A stretch of DNA of 64,000 nt from JAPOUP01 sp965203255 (GCA_965203255.1 OZ241882.1:3596001-3660000); one strand, 5' to 3'. Shown: positions 1-8,513, counted from the first letter of the stretch. The notes: generated by a model not told the origin, from the sequence alone. A program made the numbers and translations.

Positions 1-2865
1 CGCGAGCTGGCCCTGCCGACCCGCATGACGCTCGTTCCCCTGCAACTGCGCGACCAGGCGGGCCTCGATGCCAACAAGGTGAACTTCATCAGCCTGACGC
101 CGGGCACGACCTTCGACCTGCGCTCCGCGACGGGCGTGACCCAGGAACGCGCCTTGCTGTTCCATCTGCTGCGCGATCTCGTTACGCGCCCGCGCGGCCT
201 GTACAACCTGTTGCAGGTCACGGCTGGCGTCGAGGGCTGGAACCGCGCCGTGGACAATCTCACCCTCGAAGGCGTCGACAAGCGCATCATCGAGCGTTTC
301 CGCCGCGACGTGCAGGCGGATCGCGGCCTTTTCGAGGAACTCGATCGGGTTTGCGAACTCTTCCCGCGCCGCCGGGGCACCTATCCCGCAGAAATGACAA
401 AGCCCCGCAACAGCCTGGTCGCCCGGCTCCGCGCCAAGCTGTCCCACGCATGCGTGGATGCGCTGCAACCCGACCTCATCATCATGGACGAGTTCCAGCG
501 GTTCCGGGATCTGCTGCACGGCGACAGCGACGCGGCGATCCTCGCGCGCGAACTGTTCGACTACTCAGGAGGCGGCGGGAACGCCGCCCGCACCCTGCTG
601 CTCTCCGCCACGCCCTACCGGATGCTCACGCTCGCCGGCGACGAGCCCGACGAAGGCGATCACTATCAGGATTTCCTTGAGACCCTGTGCTTCCTCTACG
701 GGCGGGAAAGAGGGCCGGAGGTGGTGGCTACGCTGGCGCGCGAAATGCGCGCCTTCCGCGGCCTCCTACATGCCCTGCCGCAGTCACATGCCTCAGCGGT
801 CGAGACGCGCCAGACCATCGAATGGCGCCTGCGCCGGGTGATCGCCCGAACCGAGCGGGTCGCATCCACGGTCGAGCGCGACTCCATGATGAGCGAGCCT
901 CCCATCACGGTCTCGATCGCGCCCGCCGACCTCGCGCAGGCATCCGCCGTTTCCCAGGTGGCGCGCACGCTCGATGCGCCGGAGATCATCGAATACTGGA
1001 AGTCTTCGCCCTATCTGCTCAACTTCATGCGCCACTACAGCCTTAAGCGGCTGCTGGAAGACCAGGTCGACGCACCTTCGGCCGTGCTCCGCACCGCAGT
1101 CCAGGCGGCTCGACCGGCCATGCTCGATCACGACGCCATCGACGCCTATGCGCCGCTGGACCCGGCTAACGGCCGCATGTGCGCGATCATGGACGACATC
1201 TTCGGCCAACACCTGGAACAGAATCTCTGGATACCCGCCGCCATGCCCTATTACGGCGAGGCGCGAGCCGGGGCGCCGCTTACCAAGGCGCTGATATTTT
1301 CGTCCTGGTCCATGGTGCCCGACGCGGTCGCAGCCCTGCTGTCCTACGAAGCGGAACGGCGCATGGGCGTCGGCGAATCCGGCCGGCGCTATTTCGAGCA
1401 ACATCGCCTGCGCCCCTTGCAATTTCGTCAGGATCACGGCTGGCTCGCGGGTCTGCGCGCGCTGCTGCTGATCTATCCGTCGCCGGCGCTGGCCGAGCTG
1501 GCCGATCCGCTGGCGGTGTTCAGCGAAACGGGGGCCGCCTCGTCGCTGGAGGAAATGCGCTCCGCTGTGGGCGACCTCCTCAAGCCTGCCCTCGTTGCTT
1601 TGAAGGAAAGTGCGGTGTCGCATCAGGACGCGCACAGCGCCGAGTGGGCCGCCCCAGCCGTGATCGATGACCTGCTGGGAGCGCGATCCTGCGCCTGGCT
1701 GGAGACGCCCCACGGCATGCGCGCCCTGGCGAGCGAAGACGCCTTCCACGATCATGTCGCCGAACTGGCGGCAGCGGTGAAGACGCGCGACATTGGCCCT
1801 TCGTCCGAAGATGTTTCGGACCTACTGGTTGACGTCGCGCTCGGCAGTCCGGCCGTCTGCGCTCTTCGCGCACTCAAGCGGATCGCGCCCGAGCTGGCGT
1901 GGGATGACCCGCTCTTGCTCAGCGCCGCCGCTGAAGTCGCTTGGTCCTTCCGCACGCTGTTCAATCAGCATGACGCGGTCGCCTTGTTGCGGCGGGATAC
2001 AGATGATCACTACTGGCGCCGTGTGCTGGTCTATTGCACCGAGCGCAACCTACAGGCCGTCCTGGACGAATATACACATTTCCTCGTCGATGCCGAAGGT
2101 CTCGGCGCCCGCCCAGCCGAAGACTGCGCAATCGGTGTCGCTCGCGCCATGGCCTCGGCCTTGGCTATCCGCCCGTCGCAGATCGACGTCGATGACGTGC
2201 GTGTCGATGGAGAGTCCCTCGCCATCAGTAAGTTCCAGATGCGTGGACGCTTCGCGATGCGGCTCGCCGATTACAAGGACGAAGACGGCGCTGTCGCGCG
2301 GCTCGGAGGCGTGCGTGACGCCTTCAACTCACCGTTCCGGCCGTTCGTTCTCGCCACCACGTCGGTTGGCCAGGAAGGGCTGGACTTCCATCCCTATTGC
2401 TATCGCGTTTATCACTGGAACTTGCCGGGCAACCCGGTGGACCTCGAGCAGCGCGAAGGCCGAGTCCACCGCTTCAAGGGCCACGCTGTTCGCCTCAATC
2501 TGGCCGAACGGCAGGCTGCTGTGGTCAGGGGATGCGGGCAGGCTCCTGACGATCCGTGGAAGCTAATGTTCGAACGTGCGCGATCCGAAGCGGCTGTTGA
2601 CACCGATCTCATCCCCTATTGGATCTACGAAGGTTCCGTGCGGGTCGAACGGCGCGTGCCGTTGTTGCCGTTCAGCCGGGAAGTCACGCGCCTCGCCTGG
2701 CTCAAACGCAGCCTCACGGTCTATCGTCTAGCCTTTGGTCAACCCCGCCAGGACGATCTGCTCGAGTACCTGCAAAGTCTGACCGGCGATGGCATGGACT
2801 CTAACCTGCTTGCCGATCTGCAGATTCGGCTCGAACCGGGAATTCTCGATGATCCAGAACGATAA
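1..2865 (+). CDS. DExF-box superfamily 2 helicase, 3' part (5' end outside window)
   Basis: The reading frame is open from base 1, so the gene begins upstream; the first in-window ATG (25) is probably internal. It encodes at least 955 residues of an SF2 helicase-like ATPase. Visible motifs are a motif II variant IIMDEFQRF near 480-500, motif III LLLSATPYRM near 597-625, and a C-terminal helicase half with TTSVGQEGLDF (near 2360) and the motif VI-like EQREGRVHRFKG (near 2450). Walker A must lie upstream. The long segment between the two helicase halves has no domain I recognise. DEF helicases of this layout are common in bacterial defence islands, which fits the neighbouring toxin-antitoxin and ubiquitin-like genes, but I cannot assign it to a named system. 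Helicase call is solid; a defence role is inference. Confidence 0.8.
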   Translation, partial: RELALPTRMTLVPLQLRDQAGLDANKVNFISLTPGTTFDLRSATGVTQERALLFHLLRDLVTRPRGLYNLLQVTAGVEGWNRAVDNLTLEGVDKRIIERFRRDVQADRGLFEELDRVCELFPRRRGTYPAEMTKPRNSLVARLRAKLSHACVDALQPDLIIMDEFQRFRDLLHGDSDAAILARELFDYSGGGGNAARTLLLSATPYRMLTLAGDEPDEGDHYQDFLETLCFLYGRERGPEVVATLAREMRAFRGLLHALPQSHASAVETRQTIEWRLRRVIARTERVASTVERDSMMSEPPITVSIAPADLAQASAVSQVARTLDAPEIIEYWKSSPYLLNFMRHYSLKRLLEDQVDAPSAVLRTAVQAARPAMLDHDAIDAYAPLDPANGRMCAIMDDIFGQHLEQNLWIPAAMPYYGEARAGAPLTKALIFSSWSMVPDAVAALLSYEAERRMGVGESGRRYFEQHRLRPLQFRQDHGWLAGLRALLLIYPSPALAELADPLAVFSETGAASSLEEMRSAVGDLLKPALVALKESAVSHQDAHSAEWAAPAVIDDLLGARSCAWLETPHGMRALASEDAFHDHVAELAAAVKTRDIGPSSEDVSDLLVDVALGSPAVCALRALKRIAPELAWDDPLLLSAAAEVAWSFRTLFNQHDAVALLRRDTDDHYWRRVLVYCTERNLQAVLDEYTHFLVDAEGLGARPAEDCAIGVARAMASALAIRPSQIDVDDVRVDGESLAISKFQMRGRFAMRLADYKDEDGAVARLGGVRDAFNSPFRPFVLATTSVGQEGLDFHPYCYRVYHWNLPGNPVDLEQREGRVHRFKGHAVRLNLAERQAAVVRGCGQAPDDPWKLMFERARSEAAVDTDLIPYWIYEGSVRVERRVPLLPFSREVTRLAWLKRSLTVYRLAFGQPRQDDLLEYLQSLTGDGMDSNLLADLQIRLEPGILDDPER

Positions 2866-2899
2866 TCCTGTCGCGATTGTTTGTCGTCAGGCCGGGGGG

Positions 2900-3394
2900 C
2901 TATTCGCCGACATAGAGTAACAACCGGCGTCGAACTTCCGGACGCGGCAAACGGCACCGGGGATGGGTCGATATCGCGGTTAGGCCGCGATGGAGCGCGG
3001 CGGGCGTTGCCGTTCCTGCTGAATGAATCTGGTCCAGCATCCAGAGAACCCCGTGGCATTCGACCGCTTCCTCGGCTGCGAGCTGGCGCAGCGGGCCATC
3101 GCCGGTGAGCAACAGCCACGTGCGCTTTCGCGCAAGCGTCAAAGCGAGGCTATCCGGCAACGTCAGGGCAGGGACACGGCGGCGGTAGCCAATAGCCTCG
3201 GTCAGGCCGTCGCTGTCCAGTTCTTAGACGACGAGACCGAGCCGGAGCAGGTCTGGACCGCCGTGATCTTTCATTTCGCGTTCGTACAGCAGATCGGGAA
3301 CGCAGTATCGGAAGGGGAGGCGGAAGCTGGCTTCGAGAAGCGTCCCGCGCTCCAGATCCACGAGAACGGAAGTATCCGAAACCAGCACCCGCAT
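2900..3394 (-). pseudogene. PIN-domain toxin-like gene with in-frame stop
   Basis: Read on the minus strand from the ATG at 3394, the product starts MRVLVSDTSVLVDLERG, a typical PIN N-terminus with the first catalytic Asp. The frame stays open to 2900 except for one TAA at 3226-3224, after residue 56. The second half contains LLLTGDGPLRQLA, the usual late PIN acidic motif. Full reading would give about 164 residues, a normal PIN length. The start lies 5 bp after the stop of the XRE/ImmA gene, so the two form an operon. PIN proteins are ribonucleases, usually toxins. The nonsense codon should abolish toxicity unless suppressed or a sequencing error. Only the downstream half (2900-3160) is an uninterrupted frame, so an automatic caller would miss the domain. 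Confidence 0.75.
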
Positions 3395-3398
3395 GCGT

Positions 3399-4487
3399 TC
3401 ACCCCCCGTTTGCCGCGTCGGCTTCGTTCGGGGGGTTCACGTCCATCAGTGCGTCGAGGGCGTGAAGCGGCACACCGAGAAGCTCGGCCGCCTTCGATTC
3501 CGAGACGGCTCCTTCCGAAAGCGCTCGGAACGTGAGCCGTTTGAAGCGCGTCGGCATCTCGGCCTTGAGAATTTCTGGCTCTTTGTAGGGCGGGCTTCGC
3601 CACCCGAGCCTATTGAACTCTTGGAACAGTCGGCGAAACAGCGGTTCGCTGAAGATTCCCAAATCCTTGCAGCGATACGTGATCGCCTGAATGCTGACCC
3701 CGAAGAGCCGCTTCAGGTAGATCAATTCCTTGCCGCTGATCGACGTGCGATGCTTTCCAATCTCGCTCCAAAGCGCATCGGCGGGCATCAGGAACGCGCC
3801 GGCGAAGCGATGGGCGGCCTTCTCCTCGTCAACGCCGTCGGCCACGTCTATGACCATGTGACCGAGCTCGTGCGCGAGCGTGAAGCGCTGACGCTCGCCC
3901 CAATCCTTGCCATTGACCACGATCACCGGCACAGCGCCCTTGCGGGAACGCCGCACCCGAGCCGTCAGACCGTCGATATTCGTCAGGTCGATGGCGAGCA
4001 CCTTGATCCCGTGCTCCTCGAGCAACTCGACGAGATTCGGGATCGGATCGACACCGAGCCCCCAGTGATCGCGCAGGCTCGCCGCCGCCCTATCTGCCTC
4101 TCCGAGGCTCTGCCGGACGGGGTAGGGCGCTTCGCGCGGCCTGTCCCATTCGACGCTGGGCAGGTGCAACAGTTCTTCGATCATCAGATAGCGTTCGAGC
4201 AGGTGCAGGACCTGGGCCTCGACCTGCGCCTCCTCACGCTTGCCCGTGGTCTTCTTCTTACGAAACTCGATTCCTTCGAGCACCATCTCCTGGTCGCCGA
4301 CCAGATAGTCCTCGGACACGTCGAGCGCCGAGGCGAGCGCAATCAGCACACCCGAGCTAGGCATCGACTCGTTGCGCTCGTATTTTCCGATCGCCTGCGC
4401 CGTGACTCGGTTTCCAATCTTCTCCTCCAAGTCCCTGAGAGACAGGCCTGCTGCGGCACGGGCGAGCTTAAGCCTTTGTCCTATCAT
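3399..4487 (-). CDS. XRE-family HTH protein with ImmA/IrrE-type metallopeptidase domain
   Basis: A 362-residue protein. Residues 1-60 form an HTH_3/XRE domain (MIGQRLKLARAAAGLSLRDL, then VTAQAIGKYERNESMP). The middle and C-terminal parts carry the COG2856/ImmA-IrrE zinc peptidase domain with the HExxH motif FTLAHELGHMVID and the following HRFAGAFLMP stretch. Members of this family act as antitoxins or as proteases that cleave repressors under stress. It overlaps no neighbour, and the PIN gene follows after 5 bp, so it is best read as the antitoxin/regulator of that pair. It is transcribed divergently from the ubiquitin-like operon, with a shared AT-rich region and an inverted repeat just upstream, so it may also control that operon (inference). 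Confidence 0.9.
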   Translation of the reverse strand: MIGQRLKLARAAAGLSLRDLEEKIGNRVTAQAIGKYERNESMPSSGVLIALASALDVSEDYLVGDQEMVLEGIEFRKKKTTGKREEAQVEAQVLHLLERYLMIEELLHLPSVEWDRPREAPYPVRQSLGEADRAAASLRDHWGLGVDPIPNLVELLEEHGIKVLAIDLTNIDGLTARVRRSRKGAVPVIVVNGKDWGERQRFTLAHELGHMVIDVADGVDEEKAAHRFAGAFLMPADALWSEIGKHRTSISGKELIYLKRLFGVSIQAITYRCKDLGIFSEPLFRRLFQEFNRLGWRSPPYKEPEILKAEMPTRFKRLTFRALSEGAVSESKAAELLGVPLHALDALMDVNPPNEADAANGG

Positions 4488-4509
4488 GCTTCTCGCCTCC
4501 TTGATTGCG

Positions 4510-4547
4510 GTTTACATATCGTATAATATAGTGCCAAGTTTGTAAAC
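4510..4547. promoter_or_regulatory. Divergent promoter region with inverted repeat, candidate XRE operator
   Basis: The arms GTTTACA (4510-4516) and TGTAAAC (4541-4547) are perfect inverted repeats around an AT-rich core containing TATAAT. On the minus strand, TTTACA, 17 bp and TACGAT form a plausible sigma70 promoter reading into the XRE/ImmA gene. On the plus strand TATAAT at 4522-4527 could serve the ubiquitin-like operon. The site sits between the two divergent starts (4487 and 4627). Binding by the XRE protein is inference. Confidence 0.5.
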
Positions 4548-4626
4548 TGAAACCCTTGAAAGGGACTTAACCGGTTCCTACGTCTTGAGCAAGCCGCTGC
4601 TGCGGCGAGGCAGAAGGATAAAGGCA

Positions 4627-4986
4627 ATGAACGAGCACGCCCGGCCGCCAGACATGAGTGGCGAAGAGATGGCCGACGCGATCCGCGAGGAAATCCTCGA
4701 CGAGATCGCCGACCTCGAAGAGTACGCGAAGCTGGGCAAGGCCCCGCCGCATTGCCGCGGCTATCGCTTCCGGGTGAACCGGGATCGGTACGATGTGCAC
4801 GAAGCTCAGCCGACGCGCGAGAAGATCCTGGAGACGGCCGGGCTGACGCCCGCCGGAGACTGGACGCTACGCCTCAAGCTGAGCGGCGGCGGATACGAGC
4901 TGATCAAGCCTGGCGAACGAGTCGATCTGCGGCGTGCAGGTGTCGAGAAGTTTAAGGCCCTGCCGCGCGACCAGACGGAGGGTTGA
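4627..4986 (+). CDS. Ubiquitin-like modifier, multi-ubiquitin domain family
   Basis: A 119-residue protein matching the multiubiquitin family (PF14452) by pattern: the segment from RGYRFRVNRDRYDV through KILETAGLTP and LRLKLSGGGYELIKPGERVDL has the beta-grasp spacing. It ends KALPRDQTEG, so the exposed tail finishes with a single Gly. I chose the ATG at 4627 because AAGGA lies about 9 bp upstream; the alternative TTG at 4585 lacks such a site. Only one ubiquitin-like domain is present, preceded by an acidic helical stretch of about 40 residues. It is the first gene of an operon with E2, E1-JAMM and DUF6527 genes, so it is presumably the protein attached to targets. Confidence 0.82.
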   Translation: MNEHARPPDMSGEEMADAIREEILDEIADLEEYAKLGKAPPHCRGYRFRVNRDRYDVHEAQPTREKILETAGLTPAGDWTLRLKLSGGGYELIKPGERVDLRRAGVEKFKALPRDQTEG

Positions 4987-4987
4987 G

Positions 4988-5404
4988 ATGGCGATGCGGC
5001 GTGAGTTCGATCTGCCGGATGAGGATCGGGCGTTTCTCGATGCCTACGGCTGCCCGTGGGAGACCGTCATGGACGGTTCTCCATGGGTGCTTCTGCACGG
5101 GTTCCCGACGCAGGACGCTGGCTACAATCATGACGCCGTCACCGCCGCGATCCGGATCGAGACGGGCTATCCGAAGGCCGCGCTAGATATGGTGTACTTC
5201 CATCCTGCCTTGGCGCGGAAGGATGGCCGAGCCATCGGCGCGACCCAAGCGACGCAGCAACTCGACGGCAAGGTCTTCCAGCGGTGGTCGCGGCATTACA
5301 CGCCCGCCAACCCCTGGGTGGTCGGTGAACACAATCTCGGCACGCATATCCTCACGGTCGAGGGCTGGCTGATGCGAGAGTTCGAGAAATGCCCGGCGCA
5401 GTAG
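4988..5404 (+). CDS. Prokaryotic E2-family E conjugating enzyme-like protein
   Basis: A 138-residue protein. The pattern YGCPWETV near residue 20, GYPKAALDMVYFHPAL in the middle, and LDGKVFQRWSRHY followed by WVVGEHNLGTHI match the prokaryotic E2 family E (PF14462). Its only Cys residues are near the two ends, not in the region where ubiquitin E2s carry the catalytic Cys. The conserved Ser of the WSRH motif is a candidate acceptor. Start ATG 4988 follows a GGAGG site and lies 1 bp after the stop of the modifier gene. Its stop overlaps the start of the E1 gene. Role: transfer of the ubiquitin-like protein from the E1 to a target (inference from family and operon). Confidence 0.8.
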   Translation: MAMRREFDLPDEDRAFLDAYGCPWETVMDGSPWVLLHGFPTQDAGYNHDAVTAAIRIETGYPKAALDMVYFHPALARKDGRAIGATQATQQLDGKVFQRWSRHYTPANPWVVGEHNLGTHILTVEGWLMREFEKCPAQ

Positions 5405-6810
5405 CAGTTGGTCTGACTCTTAATGGAGCGCAGCATTCAGCGCTGAAGGGCCACCTGTTTCCTGGCGATGGGTTGGAGGCAGCAGCTTTCCTCCTCTGCG
5501 GCATGCGGGCTGGTGATCGGCGGACCCGCCTCGTTGCGCGCGAAGTGTTCCCGGTTCCGTACTCGGCCTGTTCGGTGCGAACGGACCAGCGCGTTACCTG
5601 GCCGACCGACGTGATCCTTCCGCTCTTGGAACGGGCCGAAAGATCGGGCGGAACGCTGGTCAAGGTGCATAGCCATCCTGGCGGCTACTCAGCGTTCTCC
5701 GAGGTCGATGACGAGAGCGACCAGCAGCTCCTGCCGAGTTTGCGCGGCTGGTTCGACGACGACCGGCCGCACGGCAGCGCAGTGATGCTCCCGGACGGCC
5801 GCATGTTCGGCCGAATCGTGGGATCGGATGGTGAAATGCGGCCCCTGGCGCTCATCAACGTCGCCGGTGACGACCTGCTCTTCTGGCATCAAGGGGAAAC
5901 CGGTGGAAGGCCAGTGCCCGGCTTTGCCGCCTCCCATGCGCAGGCCTTTGGCGAGGGCACCTTCGATCTCTTGCGGCGGCTGTCGGTTGCTGTGATCGGG
6001 TGCTCCGGCACCGGCAGTCCGGTGATCGAGCAGTTGGCCCGTCTCGGCGTCGGCGAGTTGTTAATTGTCGATGATGACACGATCGAAGTGCGCAACCTGA
6101 ACCGTATCCTGAACGCCACGGCGGCGGATGCGGAAACGGGTCGGCCCAAGGTCGCTGTGCTTTCCGAGGCGGTTACGCACATGGGCACAGGCACGCAGGT
6201 GATCGCGCTCGAACGGAGCCTCTGGTCGCCGGAGGCGATCGAGGCGGTCGCGCAATGCGATATCGTGTTCGGCTGCATGGACACGATCGAAGGGCGATTT
6301 CTCCTGAACACACTCGCAACCAACTATCAGCTCCCGTATTTCGACCTGGGCGTGCGGATTCATGCTGTTCCGGAAGGACCGCGCCGGGGCGAAATCGTCG
6401 AGGTCTGCGGTAGCGTTCACTATCTGACGCCCGGCGGATCAAGCCTGATCAGCCGCGGCCTACTCAGTCTTGATGACGTGCGCGCGGCTGGGCTGGCCCG
6501 CACAGACCCGGAGGCACACGCCCGGCAGATTGCCGATGGCTACATTTCCGGGGTCGCCGTTCGGCGCCCGGCGGTGATTTCGCTCAACATGCTGATCGGC
6601 TCACTCGCCGTGAACGAGCTACTGGCCCGCCTGCATCCGTTCCGCGACGATCCTAACGGTGCTTTCGCCCATATCGAGGTCAGCCTGAGCGAGATGGCAA
6701 TATTCCGCGACCCGAAGCCCGACGTCTGCGCGATCCTCCGTGGCGACCTAGGCAAAGGCGATGTAAGGCCGCTGCTCGGCATGCCAGAGCTGTCGCGGAG
6801 GACCGCATGA
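5389..6810 (+). CDS. JAMM deubiquitinase-E1 activating enzyme fusion
   Basis: A 473-residue two-domain protein. Residues 1-160 are a JAB/JAMM zinc protease: Glu30, H94-S-H96-P97 and S104-x-x-D107 give the full JAMM motif. Residues 190-440 are a ThiF/E1 adenylation domain with GCSGTGS (204-210), ELLIVDDDTIEVRNLNR and the metal-binding CMD (Asp298). Where ThiF/MoeB/E1 proteins usually have the thioester Cys (CYRC region), this one reads YLTPGGSSLISRG (345-357), with Ser and no Cys. It overlaps the E2 gene by 16 bp and the DUF6527 gene by 4 bp, so all are translated together. The JAMM domain would process or remove the modifier; the E1 domain would activate it. Confidence 0.88.
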   Translation: MPGAVAVGLTLNGAQHSALKGHLFPGDGLEAAAFLLCGMRAGDRRTRLVAREVFPVPYSACSVRTDQRVTWPTDVILPLLERAERSGGTLVKVHSHPGGYSAFSEVDDESDQQLLPSLRGWFDDDRPHGSAVMLPDGRMFGRIVGSDGEMRPLALINVAGDDLLFWHQGETGGRPVPGFAASHAQAFGEGTFDLLRRLSVAVIGCSGTGSPVIEQLARLGVGELLIVDDDTIEVRNLNRILNATAADAETGRPKVAVLSEAVTHMGTGTQVIALERSLWSPEAIEAVAQCDIVFGCMDTIEGRFLLNTLATNYQLPYFDLGVRIHAVPEGPRRGEIVEVCGSVHYLTPGGSSLISRGLLSLDDVRAAGLARTDPEAHARQIADGYISGVAVRRPAVISLNMLIGSLAVNELLARLHPFRDDPNGAFAHIEVSLSEMAIFRDPKPDVCAILRGDLGKGDVRPLLGMPELSRRTA

Positions 6811-7136
6811 TGGCCGGGCTGTGGCAGCGTGGGAAAACCTGGCTGCGGGACCGGCTACGAGTTCGGTTCCGAACCGAGTATGTCGAGGAGGATGCACCCG
6901 AGCAGCCGCTAGCCCGCACCCTTTATGTCGTGACCGAGGATGGCGCGCCTTGGAGTGCGGCCATGCTCTGTCCGTGCGGCTGTGGCGAGACCCTGCACAT
7001 GAACCTTCTGCCGGACGAGCGGCCGGTGTGGAAGCTGGCGGTTGATGCGCGTGGCTTTGGCACACTGCATCCGTCGGTACACCGGATGAAAGGGTGCCGG
7101 GCGCATTTCTGGTTCCGGGCCGGAAAGGTGCACTAG
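6807..7136 (+). CDS. DUF6527 zinc-binding protein of ubiquitin-like operon
   Basis: A 109-residue basic protein. It has MLCPCGCGETLHMNLLP near residue 53 and HPSVHRMKGCRAHFWF near residue 90, a Cys/His set that suggests one zinc site; this matches the DUF6527 family, which often accompanies bacterial E1/E2/JAB genes. The start ATG overlaps the TGA of the E1 gene (ATGA). No catalytic motif is apparent. It may act as substrate adaptor or E3-like factor, but that is only inference from position. A second ATG follows immediately (6810). Confidence 0.72.
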   Translation: MMAGLWQRGKTWLRDRLRVRFRTEYVEEDAPEQPLARTLYVVTEDGAPWSAAMLCPCGCGETLHMNLLPDERPVWKLAVDARGFGTLHPSVHRMKGCRAHFWFRAGKVH

Positions 7137-7137
7137 T

Positions 7138-7158
7138 GCGGCGATCAAAAGTCGCCGC
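7138..7158 (+). terminator. Hairpin after DUF6527 gene
   Basis: GCGGCGA (7138-7144) and TCGCCGC (7152-7158) are perfect 7-bp inverted arms around a TCAAAAG loop, starting 1 bp after the stop codon. No T-run follows, so it may be an attenuator or stabiliser and not a true terminator. Confidence 0.45.
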
Positions 7159-7238
7159 TTTGGAAGGATATCCGACTGCTGCTGGGCTGGCAGAAGGCCG
7201 GATGAAGACGGGCGAATTCAACTGAAGAGGCGAAGAAC

Positions 7239-7427
7239 ATGGCAAAGAACACGGGAAATGGCTACCGGCGCGGTGCGGTGACGGGTCGGACGCAATTCGA
7301 ACGGCCGGATAATCTCTGGCAGAAGCGCGACGAGCGCACGGGTCGCTTCATGGACGTGAAGGACGACGGCAAACCATTCAAGGGCGTGGCCCGCGAACCG
7401 GACGGTCGCGATACCGACAACGCTTGA
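7239..7427 (+). CDS. Small conserved hypothetical protein
   Basis: A 62-residue polar, basic protein starting at ATG 7239 with a GAAGAGGCGAAG purine-rich region upstream. It has an NGYRRGAVTGRTQF N-terminus and a RTGRFMDVKDDGKPFKGV core, the look of a short widely distributed protein family of unknown function. No membrane segment or catalytic residues. It lies about 100 bp after the ubiquitin-like operon on the same strand and could be co-transcribed or independent. Confidence 0.6.
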   Translation: MAKNTGNGYRRGAVTGRTQFERPDNLWQKRDERTGRFMDVKDDGKPFKGVAREPDGRDTDNA

Positions 7428-7858
7428 TTACGCCCGAATTGCGCTTCGCCGGACTGCTTCATCTTCCCGGCGATGCTCGAGTTGATCGCTAGCGCTGCAA
7501 CAAGCCTTGTTGATCCTCGTCTATTCCGCCCAGACGCGCTGACCTAAGGCGTTCGGGCCCAATCCTAGGATATGATCGATACCAGTCTGCACCATTTCGG
7601 ACGAGTGCCGGGCCGAATACAATTTGTAGCATCTCCGCACACCGACGTCCCGAAGCAGTTCGCCCTTCTGATCAGCCGCAGGACCCTGACGCCAAAAGTA
7701 GGACTGTTGCCACCTTGACCCTGCGCACTTCGCGAACTTCGGCGCGCTACGCTGCTGATTGAAACAGCGAATGAAGATCGGGGCACGTCCTTGCAATCAC
7801 CTTTGCTTGCTTGGCAACTTCGCCAACATCGGCCCGTCTCATGGGATGGCCGTCGGAC
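7428..7858. other. 430 bp without a convincing gene
   Basis: Short frames occur on both strands (for example 7521-7796 minus), but none has a good ribosome site, family pattern or codon bias. The stretch leads into the first poly-C repeat and probably consists of remnants. Confidence 0.4.
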
Positions 7859-8370
7859 CGCAAGTTATGATCATATCCAGCCCCTGCAACCACTTCAAGC
7901 CCCTGAAAACACTGACGTTTTCGGGGGGCTTCGTCGTTTTCTGAAACCGATCAATTAGTTCTCCGTCAACACGGGTGCGCATCGTGATCGCGGACATGCC
8001 GAGAAGCCGGGGGCATTCGTCCGGGTGAGCCACGGAGGATCCGGGCTGATCAGGGACGATGAGTGGCGACAATGCCCGAATGCCAATTACCGAGGGTTTC
8101 CGATCTCTGCGCAGGCTGACGGTTCCATGGTCCTTCCGCACGCATACAGCCGTGTGGACTTCGGCCACGACCGAACGACCGAATCGGCGGTTTGCAGTCG
8201 GCTTCTGAATCGGCCATGATTGAAGGACGGTGGGTGGCTAAACTCGTCGTGTGAGCGCATGGGCAGTTTCTTGCGGGGCGCGTCGGTGTGCACCTACGTA
8301 CCATTATTGGGAGTGTCGACATGGCAGACAGAGTGGCATTTACCCCCCCCCCCCCCCCCCCCCCCCCGCA
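7859..8370 (+). repeat. Long direct repeat, copy 1, ending in 25-C tract
   Basis: About 510 bp similar to 15294-15784. Both copies share the 3' tail of a serine recombinase frame (KTL.FSGGFVV), a terminator-like hairpin, a block around 8000-8320 and the words GGGAGTGTCGACATGGCAGA just before a poly-C run. Here the run is 25 C (8343-8367), followed by GCAG. Similarity stops right after the run. Copies differ by many substitutions, so this is not a recent duplication. Flanking the restriction-modification region, they could be recombination ends or remains of two related elements. Confidence 0.8.
7900..7927 (+). terminator. Rho-independent-like terminator in repeat copy 1
   Basis: CCCCTGAAAAC (7900-7910), loop ACTGAC, then GTTTTCGGGGG (7917-7927), followed by CTTCGTCGTTTT. 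The stem is conserved in the second repeat copy at 15339-15366. Confidence 0.5.
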
Positions 8371-8434
8371 GGGGCAGCCGGGGAAACATCTGCGCCTCTG
8401 CCCGCTGAGCGTCGTGCTGCCGGGCGGCGCCTGA
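8321..8434 (+). other. Poly-C-containing short reading frame, possible phase-variable 5' end
   Basis: ATG 8321 opens MADRVAFT followed by eight Pro codons made by the 25-C tract, then a short tail ending at 8434 (37 residues). One added C would instead place the start in the frame that runs to 8517, where its TGA overlaps the ATG of the RTX fragment (8514). The same beginning, MADKVAFT plus Pro, occurs at 15742 with 17 C. No good ribosome site is visible, so translation is uncertain. Confidence 0.35.
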
Positions 8435-8513
8435 CGCAAGCGTCCCGACGCCTCCCTGCCTGCTTCACAGTGCCAACGGCGGGGCGGCGGCTTCACCAAG
8501 GGGAGAATGAACA

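Noticed and set aside
3393..4526. 377-codon plus-strand frame
   Set aside because: Exactly opposite the XRE/ImmA gene, which has clear HTH and HExxH motifs.
8341..8368. Poly-C run as assembly artefact only
   Set aside because: A similar run occurs at 15764-15780 after the same conserved sequence, so the tract is real even if its exact length may be wrong.
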